In this document: one piece after another, positions 49,455 through 58,294 of the stretch
Layout: each line of letters begins with the position of its first letter
Numbering within the stretch: position 1 is the stretch's first letter
Source of the DNA: Nonomuraea typhae
GTDB taxonomy: Bacteria > Actinomycetota > Actinomycetes > Streptosporangiales > Streptosporangiaceae
DNA length: 64,000 nucleotides
Direction of reading: 5' to 3'
Assembly (NCBI RefSeq): GCF_009760925.1
Contig: NZ_VRLV01000018.1
Span: forward strand, 124,001 to 188,000
Program-made: the position numbers and the translations under genes
The notes under the pieces: generated by a model
What the model saw: only the letters and a program-made list of their open reading frames with translations
The model's database searches: none
What the model was told of the DNA's origin: nothing

Positions 49455-51974
49455 CTAGCAGGCGGGCGAGATCTCGTCGATGAGCGCCCTGTTGGCGGCC
49501 CTGACCCGCGCGAGGTCGGGCTTGATGACCGCCCGGTCGTAGGTCATGAGACCGTTGAGCTCCACCTCCACGTCGGTGGTCTGGGTGTAGATCGCCGCGC
49601 TGAGGCCCTCGCAGGCGTGCAGCCGCCGCAGCGTCTGGTCCATCTCGACGTAGCGGCTGGTCAGCGTCTCGGCGTCGGGTTCGACCCGGTAGCCCCAGCC
49701 GCCGCCGGAGTAGGTGTGGCCGAGCACCAGCAGGCCGAGCCCGCCGTACTCGCCGAGGACCGAGGCCCTGGTCGCGCTCGGCGGGGAGACCGGCGCCGGG
49801 CCCGGGTACATGTGCCAGTCGATGACGTCGCCGTTGCCGCCGTCCTGGGCGCCGCAGCAGTTGACGCCGCTCTGGTTGTCGACCAGCCGGGACGGGTCCC
49901 AGCTCTTGACCATGTCGGCGACCCTGGCCACCTCGTACTGGCCCCAGCTCTCGTTGAACGGCACCCACATGACGATCGACGGGCTGCTGCGGTGCTGGTC
50001 GACGATGCGCCTGAACTCCGCCTCGAACTGGGACTGGTTGGTGTTGCCCGAGGTCGAGGGCATGTCCTGCCAGACGAGCAGGCCGAGCTTGTCGGCGTGG
50101 TAGTACCAGCGGTCGGACTCGACCTTGACGTGCTTGCGCACCGCGTTGAACCCGGCCTGCTTGGTGACCTCCAGGTCGTAGCGCAGGGCCGCGTCGGTGG
50201 GGGCGGTGTAGATGCCGTCGGGCCAGTACCCCTGGTCGAGCGTGCCGAGCTGGAAGACGGGCTTGCCGTTGAGCAGCATCCGCGTCTTGCCGCCGGCCTG
50301 GCCGAGCGAGATCTCCCGCATGCCGAAGTAGGACTTCACGCGGTCGTCGCGGGTGGTGACCGTCAGGTCGTACAGGAAGGGGGTGTCCGGGCTCCAGAGC
50401 TTGGGGTTGCGGATCGGCAGGCTCAGCTCGGCGCCCGAGCGCCCGCTCACCCGGCCGACGATCCTGGATCCGTCGCGGGCCACGAGATCGACGCGGGTTC
50501 CGGCGAGCGGGGTGTCGACCGTCACCTTGAGCCGCTGACCGCTCAGGTCGGGCACGGAGTCGACCGCCAGGATCCGGTTGGGCGCCGCCGGCTCCATCCA
50601 GACGCTCTGCCAGATGCCGGAGGTGGGGGTGTACCAGATGTTGCCCGGGACCAGGCGCTGCTTGCCGGTCGGATAGTTGCCCTTGTCCGTGGGGTCGAAG
50701 ACGCCGACGATCAGCTCCTGCCGGCCGTTGCGCTTGAGCGCGTCGGTCACGTCCACGCTGAAGCGGTCGTAGCCGCCGCGGTGGGTGGCCAGGCGGGTGC
50801 CGTTGACGTAGACGGTGGCCTCCCAGTCCACGGCGTCGAGGTGAAGGATGACCCGCTCGCCGCGCCAGGTTCTCGGGACCTCGAAGGTCCTGCGGTACCA
50901 CATCCGGTCCTCGGTCCTGCCGATGCCGGACAGGGCGGACTCGACGGGGAAGGGGACGATGATGCGCTCGGCCAGGTCCTTGCCGATCGGGGGCTGCTCT
51001 CCCGCCTTGGCGGCGGCGAACTGCCAGGGCCCGTTGAGCCCCTGCCAGCGGTCGCGGACGAGCTGGGGCCGCGGGTATTCGGGGTGCGGGCCGGCCGGGT
51101 TCACGTCCTTGACGAACTTGCTGGCCAGGAGGTACTCGGAGCGGTTGAGCACGACCGCGCGCGGGAAGGCGCCCAGCGGGGTGCCGTCGGCGAAGGCGAT
51201 GCCGCCCGTGCCGTCATAGGAGGCGCGCACGCTGTTGCCCGCCTTGAGCGGGATCTTCTCGCCCAGCGTCAGGGTCAGGGTGGCGCCGGCGGCGGTGGCG
51301 GACTTGATCGGCCAGGCCGAGCCGCCGGTGGTGAGCTTGAGGCCGGTGGGGGAGGTGACCGGCTTGAGCTCCTTGGCGAAGGTCAGGGTGGCGATGTCAC
51401 CGGATTTCCTGATCTCGGCCGCGACCGGGCCCGGCGGGTCGAAGCCCTCGGGCAGATAGAACGCCTCCGTGGGCACGACGGTCTTGGCCAGTTCGGGGCT
51501 CTGCCAGCGCAGGCGCAGGTTGGCGCCGCCGTAGTGCTCGAAGTACTCGATCTTGACGTCGTACTTGCGGCCGGCCTCCAGCGCGATCGGGGTGCCGACC
51601 TGCTCGACGTCCCAGATGTCGCGCCAGTTGTCGATGACGAGCCGGTTGTCGACCCACAGGCGGAAGCCGTTGTCGCCGATCATGGAGAAGGTGTACGTCG
51701 CGGACGCCGGGACCGCGACCCGGCCGGTCCACCGCACGGTGACGTTCTCGTCACGGCCGGTCAGTTCACTTAGGGCCGGGTTGAGGTCCGCGAACTCGAT
51801 GTTCGGCTCCACGACGGTCGCCTTGAGCTCGCCGAAGTCGAAGCGGCCCGGGCCGGTGCTCAGGTGGTAGTCGCCTTTGAGGCCATGCCGCTCCGCCTGG
51901 GCCGCCGCCGGCGAGGAGGGCAGCCACACGAAGCTGAGCAGGACGGCCAGGATTAAGGGGAGGCGTGTGATCAC
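49455..51974 (-). CDS. Secreted glycoside hydrolase family 2 enzyme with PA14 domain
   Basis: 839 residues with a signal peptide (about 1-25, ending AAAQA). A PA14 carbohydrate-binding domain (about 30-170; YTFSMIGDNGFRLWVDNRLV) precedes a beta-rich spacer and the GH2 modules: sugar-binding jelly roll (about 310-430), immunoglobulin-like domain, and TIM barrel (about 560-839). The acid/base Glu is in WVPFNESWGQYE and the nucleophile Glu in VLGEYGGLGL. GH2 includes beta-galactosidases, beta-mannosidases, beta-glucuronidases and beta-D-galactofuranosidases. The YtfQ-like transporter directly downstream suggests the released sugar is imported. GTG start with GGAAGG. First gene of the operon. Confidence 0.92.
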   Translation of the reverse strand: MITRLPLILAVLLSFVWLPSSPAAAQAERHGLKGDYHLSTGPGRFDFGELKATVVEPNIEFADLNPALSELTGRDENVTVRWTGRVAVPASATYTFSMIGDNGFRLWVDNRLVIDNWRDIWDVEQVGTPIALEAGRKYDVKIEYFEHYGGANLRLRWQSPELAKTVVPTEAFYLPEGFDPPGPVAAEIRKSGDIATLTFAKELKPVTSPTGLKLTTGGSAWPIKSATAAGATLTLTLGEKIPLKAGNSVRASYDGTGGIAFADGTPLGAFPRAVVLNRSEYLLASKFVKDVNPAGPHPEYPRPQLVRDRWQGLNGPWQFAAAKAGEQPPIGKDLAERIIVPFPVESALSGIGRTEDRMWYRRTFEVPRTWRGERVILHLDAVDWEATVYVNGTRLATHRGGYDRFSVDVTDALKRNGRQELIVGVFDPTDKGNYPTGKQRLVPGNIWYTPTSGIWQSVWMEPAAPNRILAVDSVPDLSGQRLKVTVDTPLAGTRVDLVARDGSRIVGRVSGRSGAELSLPIRNPKLWSPDTPFLYDLTVTTRDDRVKSYFGMREISLGQAGGKTRMLLNGKPVFQLGTLDQGYWPDGIYTAPTDAALRYDLEVTKQAGFNAVRKHVKVESDRWYYHADKLGLLVWQDMPSTSGNTNQSQFEAEFRRIVDQHRSSPSIVMWVPFNESWGQYEVARVADMVKSWDPSRLVDNQSGVNCCGAQDGGNGDVIDWHMYPGPAPVSPPSATRASVLGEYGGLGLLVLGHTYSGGGWGYRVEPDAETLTSRYVEMDQTLRRLHACEGLSAAIYTQTTDVEVELNGLMTYDRAVIKPDLARVRAANRALIDEISPAC

Positions 51975-52054
51975 GGAACTGCCTTCCGATCGAAAACGAG
52001 CGCCATCTCGACCAAAGAAAGCACCGTTCCGACCGTCAGGTCAAGGAAAACCGA

Positions 52055-52110
52055 TCAGATTCGTTCTGAGATGGTCAGAGATGGGCAGCCCTGCGTCCTT
52101 CGACTATGAT
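52055..52110. promoter_or_regulatory. DeoR promoter and TCAGA operator elements
   Basis: TCAGA-TTCGT-TCTGA forms a dyad at 52055-52069, and a further TCAGA lies at 52075-52079. Just downstream, TGGGCA (52082-52087) and TATGAT (52105-52110) are 17 bp apart, a good sigma-70-like promoter for the deoR-type gene whose GTG is 8 nt further on. The region also has to serve the divergent glycosidase-transporter operon. Confidence 0.6.
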
Positions 52111-52118
52111 CGGGCCAC

Positions 52119-52919
52119 GTGAGCGACACGCAGAGTGAGAGCCGCAGGCCCGTGTTCGCCGCCGAGCGCCGCCAGCGGATCCTGGAGCTGGTCCGGGCCA
52201 ACGGCGCGGTCTCCCTGCGCGAGCTCGCCCAGGCGGTGCGCTCCTCCGAGGTGACCGTCCGCCGCGATCTGCGCGCGCTCGAGTCCGAGGGCCTGCTCAA
52301 CCGCCACCACGGCGGCGCCACCATGCCCGGCGACCTCACCCGCGAGCCGAGCCACATACAGAAGGCCGCCGCCTCCTCGGCGGAGAAGGCGGCGATCGCC
52401 GACCTGGCGGCCTCGCTCGTGGAGGACGGCGACGCGATCGTCATCGGCCCCGGCACCACCACCCAGGAGTTCGCCCGCAGGCTGACCCGGCACACCGAGC
52501 TGGCCGTGGTGACCAACTCCCTGCTGGTGGCCCAGGCGCTGGCCGGATGCCCGCGCATCGAGGTGGTCGTGACCGGCGGCTCCCTGCGCGGCGCCATCCT
52601 CGCCCTGGTCGGCAGCGCCGCCGAGAGCTCGCTGGCCGGGCTGCGGGTGCGCCGCGCGTTCGTCTCGGGCAACGGCCTGACCGCAGAACGCGGCCTGTCC
52701 ACGCCCAACCTCCAGGTGGCCGCGGTCGACCGCGCGCTGGCCGCCGCGGCGGAGGAGGTCGTGGTGCTGGCCGACCACACCAAGGTCGGCCACGACACGA
52801 TGGTCCAGACGATCCCGGCCGAGCGCATCGCCCATCTGGTCACGGATGACGACGCTCCCCGCGACGTGCTGGACGACCTGGCGGGCAAGGGCGTACGGCT
52901 GCACGTTGCCCAGACCTGA
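52119..52919 (+). CDS. DeoR-family transcriptional regulator
   Basis: A 266-residue regulator. The N-terminal DeoR HTH reads AAERRQRILELVRANGAVSL followed by RSSEVTVRRDLRALESEGLL. The C-terminal sugar-phosphate sensor domain has VVTNSLLVAQAL, VVVTGGSLRGA and DHTKVGHDTMVQT. DeoR proteins are released from DNA by phosphorylated sugars. It is divergent from the GH2/transporter operon and upstream of a second sugar ATPase, and is the probable repressor of both. No SD; near-leaderless start. Confidence 0.93.
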   Translation: MSDTQSESRRPVFAAERRQRILELVRANGAVSLRELAQAVRSSEVTVRRDLRALESEGLLNRHHGGATMPGDLTREPSHIQKAAASSAEKAAIADLAASLVEDGDAIVIGPGTTTQEFARRLTRHTELAVVTNSLLVAQALAGCPRIEVVVTGGSLRGAILALVGSAAESSLAGLRVRRAFVSGNGLTAERGLSTPNLQVAAVDRALAAAAEEVVVLADHTKVGHDTMVQTIPAERIAHLVTDDDAPRDVLDDLAGKGVRLHVAQT

Positions 52920-52967
52920 CCGAATGTGATTGTTTCTTACTGTGGCCACCATCGGGTGGAGGCAACC

Positions 52968-54458
52968 GTGCTTCAACTTGCAGGCGTTCTCAAGACCTTC
53001 CAGGGCATCCCCGCACTCGACCACGTGACGCTCGCCGTACGCGCGGGGTCGGTCCACGCGGTCATCGGCGGCAACGGGGCGGGCAAGTCCACCCTGGTCA
53101 AGGTGATCTCCGGCGTCTACCAGCCGGACGCGGGCCAGGTCCGCTATCTGGGCGAGCCGGTCAGGTTCGCCTCCCCCGCGCAGGCCAGGCGGGCCGGCAT
53201 CGCCACCGTCCACCAGGAGAGCGGCCTGGTGCCGACCATGAGCATCGCCCGCAACCTGTTCCTCGGCGACGAGCCGCGCGGCCGGTTCGGGCTGATCGAC
53301 TTCACCGCCATGCACGCCCGCGCGGACGAGGTCCTGTCCCAGTACGGCTTACGCGTCGGCTCCCGCCATCCGCTCGGCTCCCTCACCCCCGGCGCCCAGC
53401 AGCTCGTGGCGCTGGCCAGAGCCGCCTGCGCGGACGCGCGGCTGGTCATCATGGACGAGCCCGCCACGGTCCTGGAACACCGCGAGCTCCAGACCCTGCT
53501 GGCCGCCGTGACCCGCTTACGCGAGGAGGGCCGGGCGGTGATCTACGTGACGCACCGCCTGGAGGAGCTCTACGAGATCTGCGACCGGGTCACGGTCCTG
53601 CGCGAGGGCCGCGTGGTCCACACCGGCCCGCTGGCCGGGCTCGACCGGCTCCGTCTCGTCTCCCTGATGCTGGGCCGCCCCTTCCACCCCTTGGACGCCC
53701 CCGCGGAGAGCTGGCCCGTGGACGAGCCCGCCGACCTGCCGGTTCTGGAGGCCAAGGGCCTGACCAGGTCCCACGTGCTCGCCGGAGTCTCGCTGGCGAT
53801 GCGCCCCGGCGAGGTCATCGGCCTCGGCGGCCTGCTCGGCGCCGGTCGCAGCGAGACCGCCCGGGCCATCGCCGGCGCCCTGCCCGTCGAGTCCGGTCAG
53901 GTCACCGTGTCCGGCACGGCCAGCAGGAAGTGGTCCATCCGCAGCGCCATCAGGGCCGGAGTGGGCCTGGTGCCGGAGAACCGGACCACCGAGGGCATCG
54001 TCCCCAACCTGTCGGTCCGCGACAACATCGCGCTGGCCGCCCTCCCCCGCCTGTCCCATGCCGGCATCGTGGCCGACACCCAGATCGACAGGATCGTCTC
54101 CACCTTCATGAAACGGCTCGGCATCAAGGCCGCCTCCCCGCGCCAGCCCGCCGGCGAGCTCTCGGGCGGCAACCAGCAGAAGGTGCTGCTGGCCAGATGG
54201 CTGGCCATGCAGCCCAAGGTGCTCCTGCTCGACGAGCCGAGCAGAGGCGTGGACCTGGCCAGCAAGAGGGAGATCCAGGCCCTCCTGGACGAGCTGGCCG
54301 TCGACGGGCTGGCGATCCTCCTGATCTCCTCGGACGTGGGCGAGCTGGTCGACAACTGCGACTCCGTCGTGGTGCTGCGCGACGGCGCCATCACCCATCA
54401 GCTCACCGGACCCGACGTGACGGAGGACCACCTGCTCGCCGCGCTGGCGGGCGGATAG
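52968..54458 (+). CDS. Second sugar ABC transporter ATPase (two NBDs), without adjacent permeases
   Basis: A 496-residue paralogue of the ATPase at 46865-48391, with long identical blocks such as SVRDNIALAALP, LSGGNQQKVLLARWLA and TGPLAGLDRL. NBD1 has GGNGAGKST and LVIMDEPATVLEHRE, where the usual SSL/ASL after DEP is altered to TVL; NBD2 looks standard. The GTG at 52968 was chosen for GGAGG five bases upstream. It follows the DeoR gene by 48 bp and probably shares its transcript. It may serve the permeases across the divergent promoter or an unlinked system. Confidence 0.88.
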   Translation: MLQLAGVLKTFQGIPALDHVTLAVRAGSVHAVIGGNGAGKSTLVKVISGVYQPDAGQVRYLGEPVRFASPAQARRAGIATVHQESGLVPTMSIARNLFLGDEPRGRFGLIDFTAMHARADEVLSQYGLRVGSRHPLGSLTPGAQQLVALARAACADARLVIMDEPATVLEHRELQTLLAAVTRLREEGRAVIYVTHRLEELYEICDRVTVLREGRVVHTGPLAGLDRLRLVSLMLGRPFHPLDAPAESWPVDEPADLPVLEAKGLTRSHVLAGVSLAMRPGEVIGLGGLLGAGRSETARAIAGALPVESGQVTVSGTASRKWSIRSAIRAGVGLVPENRTTEGIVPNLSVRDNIALAALPRLSHAGIVADTQIDRIVSTFMKRLGIKAASPRQPAGELSGGNQQKVLLARWLAMQPKVLLLDEPSRGVDLASKREIQALLDELAVDGLAILLISSDVGELVDNCDSVVVLRDGAITHQLTGPDVTEDHLLAALAGG

Positions 54459-54482
54459 CCGCGGGCTATCTACGATGGTCCG

Positions 54483-55025
54483 ATGACCTTTACCGCTGAA
54501 GCCCTCGTCGTCATCGACATGCAGCAAGGATTCCTCAGTGGACCGGCGGCGATCCCCGGCGCGGACGCCCTGGCCGCGACGGTGACCGGCCTGCTGACCC
54601 GCGCCCGCCGGGCAGGGGCGCTGATCGTGCACCTGCAGAACGACGGCCCCGAGGGCGAGCCGGACGAGCCGGGCACGCCGGGGTGGGAGCTGGTGCTGGC
54701 CGAGCCGGGTGAGCAGGTCCTGAGGAAGACCGACGACGACGGCTTCGAGGACACCGTCCTGGGCTCGTTGCTGGAGGAGCGCGGGGTGGAGCGGCTGACG
54801 ATCTGCGGGTTGCTGTCGGAGATGTGCGTGAGCGCGACCGCTCGTACGGCGTTGCGGCACGACTACGAGGTGGCGCTCCCCCACGACGCCCACGGCACCT
54901 ACGACCTGGACGACATCCCGGCGGCGGTCGTGGCCAGGGTCGCCGAGCACGCCCTGGGCGACGAGATCGACCTGCCGCGCTCGGGCGCCGACGTGCGCTT
55001 CACCGCGCCGCCGAAGGAGCTGTGA
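54483..55025 (+). CDS. Isochorismatase-like cysteine hydrolase
   Basis: A 180-residue protein. The catalytic triad is visible: Asp in LVVIDMQQGFL, Lys in VLRKTDDDGF, and the nucleophile Cys in CGLLSEMCVSATAR. Family members include nicotinamidases and other amidohydrolases; the substrate cannot be named. TACGAT lies 6 nt before the ATG and no SD is present, suggesting a leaderless transcript independent of the upstream ATPase. Confidence 0.9.
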   Translation: MTFTAEALVVIDMQQGFLSGPAAIPGADALAATVTGLLTRARRAGALIVHLQNDGPEGEPDEPGTPGWELVLAEPGEQVLRKTDDDGFEDTVLGSLLEERGVERLTICGLLSEMCVSATARTALRHDYEVALPHDAHGTYDLDDIPAAVVARVAEHALGDEIDLPRSGADVRFTAPPKEL

Positions 55026-55171
55026 CGGCTAAATCGCTCGACGGCCGCCGCCCGGGGCGGTCATCATGACGGAGATGTACCGAGCGTAGATCCACCTCGA
55101 TTCCGCTGCGTTCCGACGGCAGCTCACTTCGTGCTGCCCCCCACGCATCCCCATCGAGAAACGGATTCCTC

Positions 55172-56608
55172 GTGAAATTTCATGAATACGTGAGGTATGA
55201 CGCTGTCGCCCTCAGCGAGCTGATCAGGGCCGGCGAGATCTCCGCGGCCGAGGTGGAAAGCCTCGCCCGCACGGCCATCGGCCGGGTGAACGGCCGGCTC
55301 AACGCCCTGGCCACCCCGCTGTTCGAGACCACGCTCGCGCACGCCGCCGACGGGCCGCTGGCCGGCGTCCCCTTCCTCATCAAGGACATCGGTCCCATGG
55401 CGGCGGGCGTGCCCTTCTTCATGGGCAGCCGCAGCCTCGGCGCCGGCGTCCCCGCCCGGCACGACTCCGAGCTCATGCGCCGCTTCCGCGCCGCCGGGCT
55501 GGCCACGCTCGGCCTGACCACGATGCCCGAGATGAGCCTCGGCTTCAGCACCGAGCCGGTGAGAACCGGGCCCACCCGCAACCCGTGGCACACCGGGCGC
55601 GGAGCGGGCGGGTCCAGCGGCGGCTCCGCCGCGCTCGTGGCGGCCGGGGCCGTGCCCATCGCCCATGCCAGCGACGGCGCCGGTTCCATCCGCGTCCCCG
55701 CCTCCTGCTGCGGGCTGGTCGGGCTCATGCCGTCGCGCGGGCGCACACCCTGCGGGCCCGACCTGGGCGAGCCGGTCTTCGGGCTCTCCTGCGCCTTCGC
55801 CGTCACCCGGACCGTCCGCGACACGGCTCACCTGCTGGACGCGGTCCACGGGCCGGCCGCCGGGGACAAGTACACCGCCCCACCGCCGGCGCGGCCGTAC
55901 CAGGACGAGCTCGGCGCCGATCCCGGGCGGCTGCGCGTCGCGGTCACCACCGAAGCCTGGTCGGGTGTGCCGGTCGAGGCCGAGGTGGCGGAAGCCGCCC
56001 TGGCGATGGCCCGGCTGCTGGAGGAGCAGGGACACCAGGTCGAGGCCGCCCGTCCCGCCCTTGAGTGGGAGGACGTCATCGAGGCGCTGGTCGCGCCGCA
56101 GCTGGCCTTCCTGGCCGGAGTCTTCCGGCACGCGCCCCGGCCGCCGGACCCGTCCCTGCTGGAGGGGATGTCGCGGCGGCTGTTCGAGGAGGCGGCGCGG
56201 TTGAGCGTCCTGGAACTGGTGGCCGCCTTCGATGCGCAGAACCGGGTCAGCAGGAGCGTGGGCGCCTTCTTCACCGGCTACGACCTGCTCGTGACGCCGT
56301 CTCTCGCCCGGCTGCCGCTGCCGCACGGCACGCTGCGCTACGACGATCCCGATCAGCCGGTCGCCGGCTTCGTGCGCGCGCAGTTCGCGTACGGGCCGTT
56401 CACGCCGCCGTTCAACGTCACCGGGCAGCCCGCGATCAGCCTGCCGCTCGGGCACAGCGCGGACGGGCTGCCCATCGGGGTTCAGGTGGTCGCCGGGTAC
56501 GGCCGGGAAGACCTGCTCATCCGCGTCGCGAGCCGGCTGGAGCAGGCCGTGCCCTGGCACGACAGGATCCCTCCGCTTTCGGCCGCACGGGAGGACGCAT
56601 GCACCTGA
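55172..56608 (+). CDS. Amidase (amidase-signature family)
   Basis: A 478-residue Ser-cisSer-Lys amidohydrolase. The Lys is in VPFLIKDIG, the cis-Ser in RGAGGSSGGSAALVAAG, and the nucleophile Ser in DGAGSIRVPAS. The general pattern resembles 6-aminohexanoate-cyclic-dimer hydrolase-type amidases, but the natural substrate is unknown. GTG start with a weak upstream GG-rich site. The coding end overlaps a tiny ORF with a strong ribosome-binding site. No signal peptide. Confidence 0.9.
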   Translation: MKFHEYVRYDAVALSELIRAGEISAAEVESLARTAIGRVNGRLNALATPLFETTLAHAADGPLAGVPFLIKDIGPMAAGVPFFMGSRSLGAGVPARHDSELMRRFRAAGLATLGLTTMPEMSLGFSTEPVRTGPTRNPWHTGRGAGGSSGGSAALVAAGAVPIAHASDGAGSIRVPASCCGLVGLMPSRGRTPCGPDLGEPVFGLSCAFAVTRTVRDTAHLLDAVHGPAAGDKYTAPPPARPYQDELGADPGRLRVAVTTEAWSGVPVEAEVAEAALAMARLLEEQGHQVEAARPALEWEDVIEALVAPQLAFLAGVFRHAPRPPDPSLLEGMSRRLFEEAARLSVLELVAAFDAQNRVSRSVGAFFTGYDLLVTPSLARLPLPHGTLRYDDPDQPVAGFVRAQFAYGPFTPPFNVTGQPAISLPLGHSADGLPIGVQVVAGYGREDLLIRVASRLEQAVPWHDRIPPLSAAREDACT

Positions 56609-56685
56609 GTCGCACGCTGCCCGATCTCCACGCGAGACTCAGGAGGGCGAGCAGGAGTCTCGCCCAGGCGATCGGCCGCCGTTAG
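56599..56685 (+). CDS. Possible 28-residue Arg-rich small protein
   Basis: The ATG at 56599 lies inside the last codons of the amidase and is preceded by GGGAGG four bases upstream. The product is MHLSRTLPDLHARLRR followed by ASRSLAQAIGRR, with eight Arg and a periodicity compatible with an amphipathic helix. The stop overlaps the opposite-strand response-regulator stop. It is unrecognised and may be chance. Confidence 0.3.
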   Translation: MHLSRTLPDLHARLRRASRSLAQAIGRR

Positions 56686-57353
56686 GAGGCGCCGGTGCGG
56701 ATGACGCCGTTCTCGTAGGCGAAGACCACTGCGTGGGCGCGGTCGCGCAGGCCCAGCTTGGTCAGGACACGGCCGACGTGGACCTTCACGGTGGCCTCCG
56801 TGATGTGCAGCCGGGCGCCGATCTCGGCGTTGGAGCGGGCGCGGGCCAGCTCCAGCAGCACGTCCCGCTCCCGGGCGGTCAGGGCGGCCAGGGCGTCGAG
56901 TGGCGTCCTGGCCGCCGTCTCCTGCGGCGCCTGGGCGGCGAAGGCGGAGATCAGCCGGCGCAGCACCCCCGGGGCGACGGCCGCCTCACCGGAGGCGACC
57001 ACGCGGATGGCGTTCAGCAGTTCCGCCGGGAGGGCGTCCTTGAGCAGGAAGCCGCTGGCTCCGGCGCGCAGGGCGGCATACACGTACTCGTCCAGGTCGA
57101 ACGTGGTCAGCACGAGCACCCGGGCCGCCGAGCCGGAGTCGGCGATGCGCTGCGTGGCCTCGATCCCGTCCATCGCGGGCATGCGGACGTCCATGAGGAC
57201 GACGTCCGGGCGCAGCGCCCGGGTCTGGGCCACGGCCTGGGCGCCGTCCCCGGCCTCGCCGACCACCTCGAGGTCGGGCTCCTGCTCCAGCACCGCCCGG
57301 AAGCCCAGCCGCAGCCAGGGCTGGTCGTCGGCCAGCAGCACCCGGATCGTCAT
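56682..57353 (-). CDS. NarL/FixJ-family response regulator
   Basis: A 223-residue regulator: receiver with D55 (VVLMDVRMP), Lys in FLLKDALP, and a LuxR-type HTH LTARERDVLLELARARSN with TEATVKVHVGRVLTKLGLR. Its ATG overlaps the kinase stop (ATGA), so it is the partner of the kinase upstream. Last gene of a lipase-kinase-regulator operon. Confidence 0.93.
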   Translation of the reverse strand: MTIRVLLADDQPWLRLGFRAVLEQEPDLEVVGEAGDGAQAVAQTRALRPDVVLMDVRMPAMDGIEATQRIADSGSAARVLVLTTFDLDEYVYAALRAGASGFLLKDALPAELLNAIRVVASGEAAVAPGVLRRLISAFAAQAPQETAARTPLDALAALTARERDVLLELARARSNAEIGARLHITEATVKVHVGRVLTKLGLRDRAHAVVFAYENGVIRTGAS

Positions 57354-58294
57354 GACGGCACCGGCAGCCGGACGCGGACCCGCCAGCCGCCGCCGGGCAG
57401 CGGCCCGGCCTCCACCTCGCCGCCGAAGGAGGCGGCGCGCTCCCGCATCCCGGCCAGGCCGTGGCCGGCGGCACCCCGCCGGGCGCCCCGGCCGTCGTCG
57501 ACGATCTCCACCTCCACGCACGCCGGGCCACGCCGTACGCGCACGGTGGCCGCGGCGCCCGCGCCCGCGTGCTTGAGCGTGTTGGTGAGCGCCTCCTGAA
57601 CCAGCCTGTACACCACGAGATCCAGGTGCCCGGGCACCGCGCCGTCGCGGATCAGCGTCACCGGCAGCCCGGCCTCGCGCACCTGCTCGGCCAGCGTGTC
57701 CAGCTCCAGGGCGGCGGCCTCGCCGTCGCGCAGCACCCCGACGAGCCTGCGCACCTCCGCCAGCGCCTCCCTTCCCGTCACGGACACCTTGGTGATCAGG
57801 TCGGCCGAGCGTTCCGGTACGGCTGCCGCGGCCTTGGCCCCGTCGGCCAGCGCGACCATCACCGCGAGGTTGTGCGCCAGGACGTCGTGCACCTCGCGGG
57901 CGATCCGGGCGCGTTCGGCGGCGGCGGTGATGAGGGACTGCTGCTCGCGGTCGCGCTCCAGCCAGCGGGCACGTTCCTCCAGCGCCCCGAGGTAGGCGCG
58001 CCGGGTCTGGAGGGTCACCCCCAGCAGCAGACAGCCCCCGAACCCGGCGACGATCATGACCGCGTCCCACCAGGGCCCGCCGTTCGTCACCCATCCGGCC
58101 ACGAACGGCACCGCGGGGAGCCAGGCCGCCCACAGGTGGCGGCGGGGACCGTACCGGGCGACCAGGTACGCGGCCGCCATCGGGCCGAGCAGCAGCGCCG
58201 GGTTCAGCACGCGTGACCACACCAGGGCGAAGGCCACCACGATCACGCTCCAGTAGAGCGCGACCGGCCACCAGCGATCCGGCATGTCCATCAT
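57350..58294 (-). CDS. Sensor histidine kinase
   Basis: A 314-residue kinase with four or more short membrane segments in residues 8-95, then a coiled linker and the phosphoacceptor His in RARIAREVHDVLAHNLAVM. The HATPase domain has LVQEALTNTLKHAG and GHGLAGMRERA. Its ATG overlaps the stop of the upstream lipase gene and its own stop overlaps the regulator start, so the three genes are translationally coupled. No separate ligand domain. Confidence 0.92.
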   Translation of the reverse strand: MMDMPDRWWPVALYWSVIVVAFALVWSRVLNPALLLGPMAAAYLVARYGPRRHLWAAWLPAVPFVAGWVTNGGPWWDAVMIVAGFGGCLLLGVTLQTRRAYLGALEERARWLERDREQQSLITAAAERARIAREVHDVLAHNLAVMVALADGAKAAAAVPERSADLITKVSVTGREALAEVRRLVGVLRDGEAAALELDTLAEQVREAGLPVTLIRDGAVPGHLDLVVYRLVQEALTNTLKHAGAGAAATVRVRRGPACVEVEIVDDGRGARRGAAGHGLAGMRERAASFGGEVEAGPLPGGGWRVRVRLPVPS

